A stretch of 64,000 nucleotides of DNA from an uncultured Coriobacteriaceae bacterium. GTDB lineage: Bacteria > Actinomycetota > Coriobacteriia > Coriobacteriales > Coriobacteriaceae. Both the position numbers and the translations under genes were made by a program. This document shows positions 60,447 to 64,000 of the stretch, piece by piece (the first letter of the stretch is position 1; every line of letters begins with the position of its first letter). The stretch lies in the NCBI GenBank assembly GCA_944321435.1, contig CALULH010000006.1, positions 1 through 64,000 of the forward strand, read 5' to 3'. The notes under the pieces are model-generated. The model was not told the DNA's origin. It saw nothing but the letters and a program-made list of their open reading frames with translations, and did no database searches.

Positions 60447-61679
60447 ATGAACGGCTTTGCTTCAAAGGTGCGCGTCTTTAGTCTTGGCGCATTGAGCTTG
60501 ATAGGCAACTGCGCTAACGGGTGCGTTATCGGGCTGACCGGGCAAGGCGCACAGGACTGCGAACGTTATAGCAAGGGCACCATAGACGTCGCCGAACTTG
60601 AACGGCGTCAGCCCGAGCTAGCACATGCCTTCCGCCAATACGGCTTTTTTCACGAAGATGATGACGAACGCAAGCCCCTGCAAAGTGCTTACCTGCATGT
60701 AACCGACCGCTGCAATATGAACTGCGTCGGCTGTTACTCCCGATCGAGCGCACGGAACGTCATCCCTGACTTATCTTTGGACGCGATATGCAGCATCATC
60801 AACAAGCTCGCTTGCGCAGAAGTAGAAACGCTTCACATCTCTGGCGGCGAGCCGGCGTTGCGTAGCGACCTATGCAGCATCGTTGAGCACGCAAAAGCAA
60901 CTGGTATAGCACGCGTTGATCTTGCTACCAACGGACTGTTGGCGTTTGCGGGGTTGGATCTCAGCCGCTTGGCATCTTGCATAGACAGCGTATCGGTTTC
61001 TGTTGACGGCTTGCCAGACGGCTCCGTACACGCGGTTCGCTCCGAAGAGCGTAAAGACCAGCAGCTGCAGGCAATACGCATCCTGCAGTCGCAGGGTATC
61101 GATGTTGCCATGTTGCCGACTATACATGCAAGGAACGTTGAAGATATACCGGCGTATGCGGATCTAGCCGCAAAGATGGGTGTGCGCATCAACTACAGCA
61201 TGCTTTCATGCTCAGCCTGCAACAGAGATCTTGGAAGGCTTGCCTTCACAGAAGACGCCTTGCATCGGCTGGCTGAGGTCATCGTTGAACAGGCCTCCCA
61301 AAGCTCCCAGCATGACGAGTTGCCCGCGCTGTCTGTACGCCTGTCATGCGGTGCCGGCAAAACAACCCTGAGCGTTGGCGCAGATGGCAACGCGTATCCG
61401 TGTCACATGCTGCAAGCACCGGAATATTGCATGGGCAACCTTTTGCACAATTCCCTGGATGCAATTCTGGCATCACCGGTACGCAGAGAACTTGAGAGCG
61501 CGACCGTTGAAAACATTGACGGTTGCTCCCTGTGCGACTATAGGTATCTTTGCGGTGGAGGCTGCCGCGCACGCGCTGCGATTGTCGACGGACCGCATAC
61601 CAAAGATCCCTACTGCACATTGTTGAAAACGCATTATGCTAAGGTGGAAAACCGTATGGAAGAGATCATTGGAGGTTGA
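60447..61679 (+). CDS. Radical SAM/SPASM-domain protein, probable peptide maturase
   Basis: The 410-residue enzyme has a small N-terminal domain (1-70) with its own Cys pairs (NCANGCV, QDCERY) that may bind a leader peptide, the radical SAM cluster motif CNMNCVGC (C89, C93, C96), ISGGEP (131-136), and a SPASM domain with Cys301, 319, 328, 360, 363, 369, 373 and 390 in the pattern CDYRYLCGGGCRA. SPASM proteins mature peptides or proteins by adding thioether or C-C links. The start at 60447 follows GGAGGAGGTGAGCC. A 28-residue ORF begins five bases after the stop and a membrane protein gene follows, as in RiPP loci; the substrate is not proven. Confidence 0.9.
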   Translation: MNGFASKVRVFSLGALSLIGNCANGCVIGLTGQGAQDCERYSKGTIDVAELERRQPELAHAFRQYGFFHEDDDERKPLQSAYLHVTDRCNMNCVGCYSRSSARNVIPDLSLDAICSIINKLACAEVETLHISGGEPALRSDLCSIVEHAKATGIARVDLATNGLLAFAGLDLSRLASCIDSVSVSVDGLPDGSVHAVRSEERKDQQLQAIRILQSQGIDVAMLPTIHARNVEDIPAYADLAAKMGVRINYSMLSCSACNRDLGRLAFTEDALHRLAEVIVEQASQSSQHDELPALSVRLSCGAGKTTLSVGADGNAYPCHMLQAPEYCMGNLLHNSLDAILASPVRRELESATVENIDGCSLCDYRYLCGGGCRARAAIVDGPHTKDPYCTLLKTHYAKVENRMEEIIGG

Positions 61680-61684
61680 GCGCC

Positions 61685-61771
61685 GTGCAATTCATATGCA
61701 TACCTCAGGACATTGTGCCGTGTGTGCAGCTGGGCTTCGGTGACGCACCGTGCCTCATCATCGGGGCTTAA
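61685..61771 (+). CDS. 28-residue Cys-containing mini-ORF downstream of the radical SAM gene
   Basis: A GTG at 61685 lies nine bases after GGAGG, which overlaps the radical SAM stop region. The ORF encodes 28 residues starting MQFICIPQDIVPC and ending GDAPCLIIGA, with Cys at 5, 13 and 23, then TAA. It is too short for standard gene calling. Position and ribosome site support translation. It could be the peptide substrate of the maturase, a translation-coupling ORF for the next gene, or a chance ORF; the short length and lack of a separate leader argue for caution. Confidence 0.45.
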   Translation: MQFICIPQDIVPCVQLGFGDAPCLIIGA

Positions 61772-61799
61772 TGGGATAATGAAAGGAGCAGCGGATCGC

Positions 61800-62354
61800 A
61801 TGTCACGAAATGCAGCGGAAATCACCTCTGCTTCGGTTGAAAAACAGTGCGATAAGGTTATTCGTTTGTGTAAAGTCCTTTCGTCTCTTTTTTTCATCAT
61901 TGCGCTCTGCCTCACCAGCTTGCTTGCCGCAATACTAGTGCTCTTGCTACTAGCGTTTATTGTTCCGGCTGTTTCCATCTCAATGGACGGAGATGCAATG
62001 ACACTCCTTCCAACAGCCGTTGGCTATTGTTCTGTAGTGACATTAGCATGGGTACTGTGGGCGGTGGTGCAGACAATGGTGAAAACCGGTTCCCCATTTT
62101 CCACAGCCTCAGAACGTGGCATGGCGGTTCTTTCAATTCTGTATTGTCTTCTTGCAGGGGTTTCCCTAATCCCATCCGAACCCGCTGCGCTATTAATCAA
62201 AGTTGCAGGGATTACCGCCGGCTTCGTCTCTGACTCCGCAAGAAGCGGCAGGGTCAGCGTCGCCACCATTGGTGCCGCAATCATGTTTGCCGTACTTGCA
62301 GTCGTATTCAAATACGGCTCCCTACTTCAACGCGTCTCCGATGACACGGTGTAG
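61800..62354 (+). CDS. DUF2975-family four-helix membrane protein
   Basis: The 184-residue protein starts MSRNAAEITSASVEKQCDKV; the ATG at 61800 follows AAAGGAGCAGC. Four hydrophobic segments are visible (about 28-55, 66-86, 105-125, 155-176), and the loop TGSPFSTASERGMAVL is a DUF2975 hallmark. These proteins usually pair with a small Xre regulator, as here (eight bases to the next gene). The function of the pair is not established. Confidence 0.8.
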   Translation: MSRNAAEITSASVEKQCDKVIRLCKVLSSLFFIIALCLTSLLAAILVLLLLAFIVPAVSISMDGDAMTLLPTAVGYCSVVTLAWVLWAVVQTMVKTGSPFSTASERGMAVLSILYCLLAGVSLIPSEPAALLIKVAGITAGFVSDSARSGRVSVATIGAAIMFAVLAVVFKYGSLLQRVSDDTV

Positions 62355-62362
62355 GAGGCGCA

Positions 62363-62575
62363 ATGATAGTCGTAAACCTCGACCGCGTTCTCGTTGACCG
62401 CAAGGTGAAGTCAAAGGATCTCGCCAAGAAAATCGGCTTGTCGGAAAACAACCTCTCCCGCATCAAAACCAACAACATTCGCGCCATGCGCTTCTCCACA
62501 TTGAACGGACTGTGCCGCGAACTCGGCTGCAAGCCGGGGGATATTCTCGACTACATCCCCGACGAGGATGATTAG
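62363..62575 (+). CDS. Small Xre-family HTH regulator (YozG-like)
   Basis: The 70-residue protein consists of a single helix-turn-helix: VKSKDLAKKIGLSENNLSRI, then RFSTLNGLCRELGCKPGDIL and an acidic end. This is the YozG-like Xre that accompanies DUF2975 proteins. It follows AGGAGGCGCA and probably autoregulates the pair. Confidence 0.9.
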   Translation: MIVVNLDRVLVDRKVKSKDLAKKIGLSENNLSRIKTNNIRAMRFSTLNGLCRELGCKPGDILDYIPDEDD

Positions 62576-62591
62576 GCACGTAAAGCGGTAA

Positions 62592-62622
62592 ATGCAATGT
62601 GGGGTGGCGCTCCACATTGCAT
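62592..62622 (+). terminator. Hairpin after the Xre gene
   Basis: ATGCAATGTGG (62592-62602) pairs perfectly with CCACATTGCAT (62612-62622). No U-tract follows. Confidence 0.45.
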
Positions 62623-62630
62623 ATCTAGGC

Positions 62631-62648
62631 TATACTTCTAGAGAAGTA
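62631..62648. promoter_or_regulatory. Promoter with overlapping palindromic operator for the DUF3990/HTH pair
   Basis: A -10-like TATACT (62631-62636) overlaps the palindrome TACTTCTAGAGAAGTA (62633-62648, 7-bp arms), 24-40 bp upstream of the first gene. The arrangement fits autorepression by the HTH partner. Confidence 0.5.
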
Positions 62649-62671
62649 CTGCTTCCTGAGGAGTATGACCT

Positions 62672-63343
62672 ATGCTGCTTTTCCACGGCTCTTCGCGGCG
62701 CATTGAGCAGCCACGCTTTGGAGCAGGCAAGATGTACAATGACTATGGCCGGGGCTTCTACTGCACCGAAGTGCGTGATATGGCCATGGAATGGGCGGTT
62801 GACCGCGGACGCAACGGCTATGTTAACGCCTATGAAATCGACCTTGCAGGCCTCGACGTGCTGAACTTAAACGACGGGAGCTACGGCATCCTGTCATGGC
62901 TCGCCGTCCTGTTGGAGAACCGCACGTTCGATATCCCTTCCGGACTTGCGCTGGAAGCGAGGGAATACTTGCTGGACCATTTCCTGCCGGACTACCAAAC
63001 GCGCGATATCATCAGGGGCTACCGCGCCGATGACAGCTACTTTTCCTTTGCGCAGGACTTCATCAACGGAACGATTTCGCTGAGGCAGCTCGGGCGCGCC
63101 ATGCACCTCGGCAAAATCGGCGAGCAAGTGGTCATCAAGAGCCAAGCAGCTTTTTCTCGGCTGCGCTTTGTCAACGCCGACCCCGTTGACGCGGAAACGT
63201 GGTACCCGCGCAAGAGCGCACGCGATAGCGCGGCGCGGAGGGAGTACCTCGACGTTGAGCGCAACCGCCGCGAACGCGGCGACCTCTACATGGTTCAGAT
63301 ACTCGACGAGGAGATGGGCCCTGATGATCCACGCTTACGATAA
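62672..63343 (+). CDS. DUF3990-family protein, probable ADP-ribosyltransferase-like toxin
   Basis: The 223-residue protein starts LLFHGSSRRIEQPRFGAGKM and continues YNDYGRGFYCTEVRDMAMEW. The HGS..I and DYGRGFYCTE segments are DUF3990 marks and resemble the NAD-binding H-Y-E type ADP-ribosyltransferase core. The C-terminal half is less conserved, rich in Arg/Asp. The gene overlaps the next by 20 bp and has an operator-like palindrome upstream. I infer a toxin role from the family and layout; catalysis is not shown. Confidence 0.78.
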   Translation: MLLFHGSSRRIEQPRFGAGKMYNDYGRGFYCTEVRDMAMEWAVDRGRNGYVNAYEIDLAGLDVLNLNDGSYGILSWLAVLLENRTFDIPSGLALEAREYLLDHFLPDYQTRDIIRGYRADDSYFSFAQDFINGTISLRQLGRAMHLGKIGEQVVIKSQAAFSRLRFVNADPVDAETWYPRKSARDSAARREYLDVERNRRERGDLYMVQILDEEMGPDDPRLR

Positions 63344-63995
63344 GTGTTACCTGCCCGCGGCGCGCACGGCGCTGGGGCGGGCGCTCGACTACGCCGTATA
63401 CGATGCGGGCATGGCGCTGCCCCTGTTTTGGGAGGCGTTTCTCGCCTCCCCATACTCCCGGCAATTCGAACAGGGCAACCCCAAAGTGGTAGCAGGCATG
63501 TCGGGCGTTGAGATCGCCTGCGCCGTGTTGCATGAGGCGGGCATGCAAGAACTTCCTCCCGCTCGATACACCGTGGAAAGAAGTGCAGAATTCTGGGCGG
63601 GCTGGGCCCTGGCGCGCTACCAGTGGACTACGGCGCTTCCGTTCTCGGAGATCACCCGGGCGGTTCCCATCGAGCGCGTAGTCGAGTTCTACCACCCCTA
63701 TCATGAGATGGACGTCAGCCAGTTTGTCGCCAAGATGAACGAGCTGTACCGCTGCGCGTTTCCCGACTCTCGGCTCAAACGACGACGCGTGAACGTCGGG
63801 CTCAGCCAACGGGAGCTTGCCGAGCTGTCCGGTGTCCCGCTGCGCACGCTCCAGCAATACGAGCAGCGGCAAAAGAACCTAGGACGGGCAGGTGCCGAGA
63901 CGGTGATCAAGCTGGCGCAGGTTCTCTCATGCGATCCGATCGATCTTCTCGACCTGGTGCCGGCAACTGATGAGCAAGCTGATGAGGCAGCGTGA
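63324..63995 (+). CDS. HTH-domain protein, probable antitoxin partner of the DUF3990 protein
   Basis: The 223-residue protein starts MIHAYDKCYLPAARTALGRA inside the end of the DUF3990 gene. Residues about 1-150 form an uncharacterised domain (ALDYAVYDAGMALPLFWEAF). The C-terminal 60 residues are an Xre-type HTH (VGLSQRELAELSGVPLRTLQ, VIKLAQVLSCDPIDLLDL). The toxin-first order and overlap suggest translational coupling. It probably binds the palindrome upstream of the pair and neutralises its partner. Confidence 0.8.
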   Translation: MIHAYDKCYLPAARTALGRALDYAVYDAGMALPLFWEAFLASPYSRQFEQGNPKVVAGMSGVEIACAVLHEAGMQELPPARYTVERSAEFWAGWALARYQWTTALPFSEITRAVPIERVVEFYHPYHEMDVSQFVAKMNELYRCAFPDSRLKRRRVNVGLSQRELAELSGVPLRTLQQYEQRQKNLGRAGAETVIKLAQVLSCDPIDLLDLVPATDEQADEAA

Positions 63996-64000
63996 TCAAG

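Overview
This 64-kb window is GC-rich bacterial chromosome with nearly all genes on the minus strand. The gene content suggests an anaerobic actinobacterium of class Coriobacteriia (Collinsella/Olsenella type). It shows a Firmicute-like fab cluster with FabK, a FabT-like regulator next to hisS, Na+-pumping oxaloacetate decarboxylase genes, tandem pyruvate kinases and several PTS loci. The taxonomy is inferred from protein families, not from a marker gene.

Region by region (mostly minus strand, so transcription runs right to left). 1-2.0 kb: a partial NifU-like protein and a YbhN-type membrane protein. 2.3-9.6 kb: type II fatty-acid synthesis, acpP // fabK-fabD-fabG-fabF-fabZ-accDA. accB and accC, normally in such an operon, are absent, and the AccD end of AccDA carries what looks like a remnant of the biotin carboxylase N-terminal domain. 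10-11.9 kb: two tandem esterases. 12-19.4 kb: ROK kinase, two glycosyltransferases, an unknown membrane protein and a GH1 6-phospho-beta-glucosidase. 19.8-25.5 kb: a lactose/cellobiose PTS operon, its PRD activator and a divergent orphan EIIB. 25.8-29.4 kb: oxaloacetate decarboxylase with an apparently split gamma subunit. 29.6-35.2 kb: an unrecognised TPR protein and PEP carboxylase. 35.6-41.7 kb: FabT-like MarR, hisS, DUF1015 protein, serA, serC. 42.2-45.5 kb: tandem pyk genes. 45.8-49 kb: nagA, GntR regulator, mannose-type EIIB and EIIA. 49.4-55.4 kb: an oppABCDF-type importer.

56.1-64.0 kb is different. GC is visibly lower, membrane genes are small and paralogous, and one gene is frameshifted. 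It holds a Tat-signal secreted protein, a LysR regulator, a radical SAM/SPASM maturase followed by a 28-residue Cys-containing mini-ORF, a DUF2975/Xre pair and a DUF3990 (ADP-ribosyltransferase-like)/HTH toxin-antitoxin-like pair. I read it as an accessory island that may hold an undescribed RiPP-like system.

How the genes may work together: PEP carboxylase makes oxaloacetate, OadA can move its carboxyl group to the biotin carrier protein, and AccDA could pass it to acetyl-CoA for the fab enzymes. That route would need no biotin carboxylase; it is a hypothesis resting on gene content. The FabT-like regulator may act at a FabT-like palindrome upstream of acpP.

The spacers are also unusual. 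They hold long perfect palindromes (two share a core), a MITE-like inverted-repeat element, a 4 x 19-bp tandem repeat and an over-represented 13-mer, GGGCGAGAAGCGC. No tRNA, rRNA, CRISPR array or insertion sequence was recognised.
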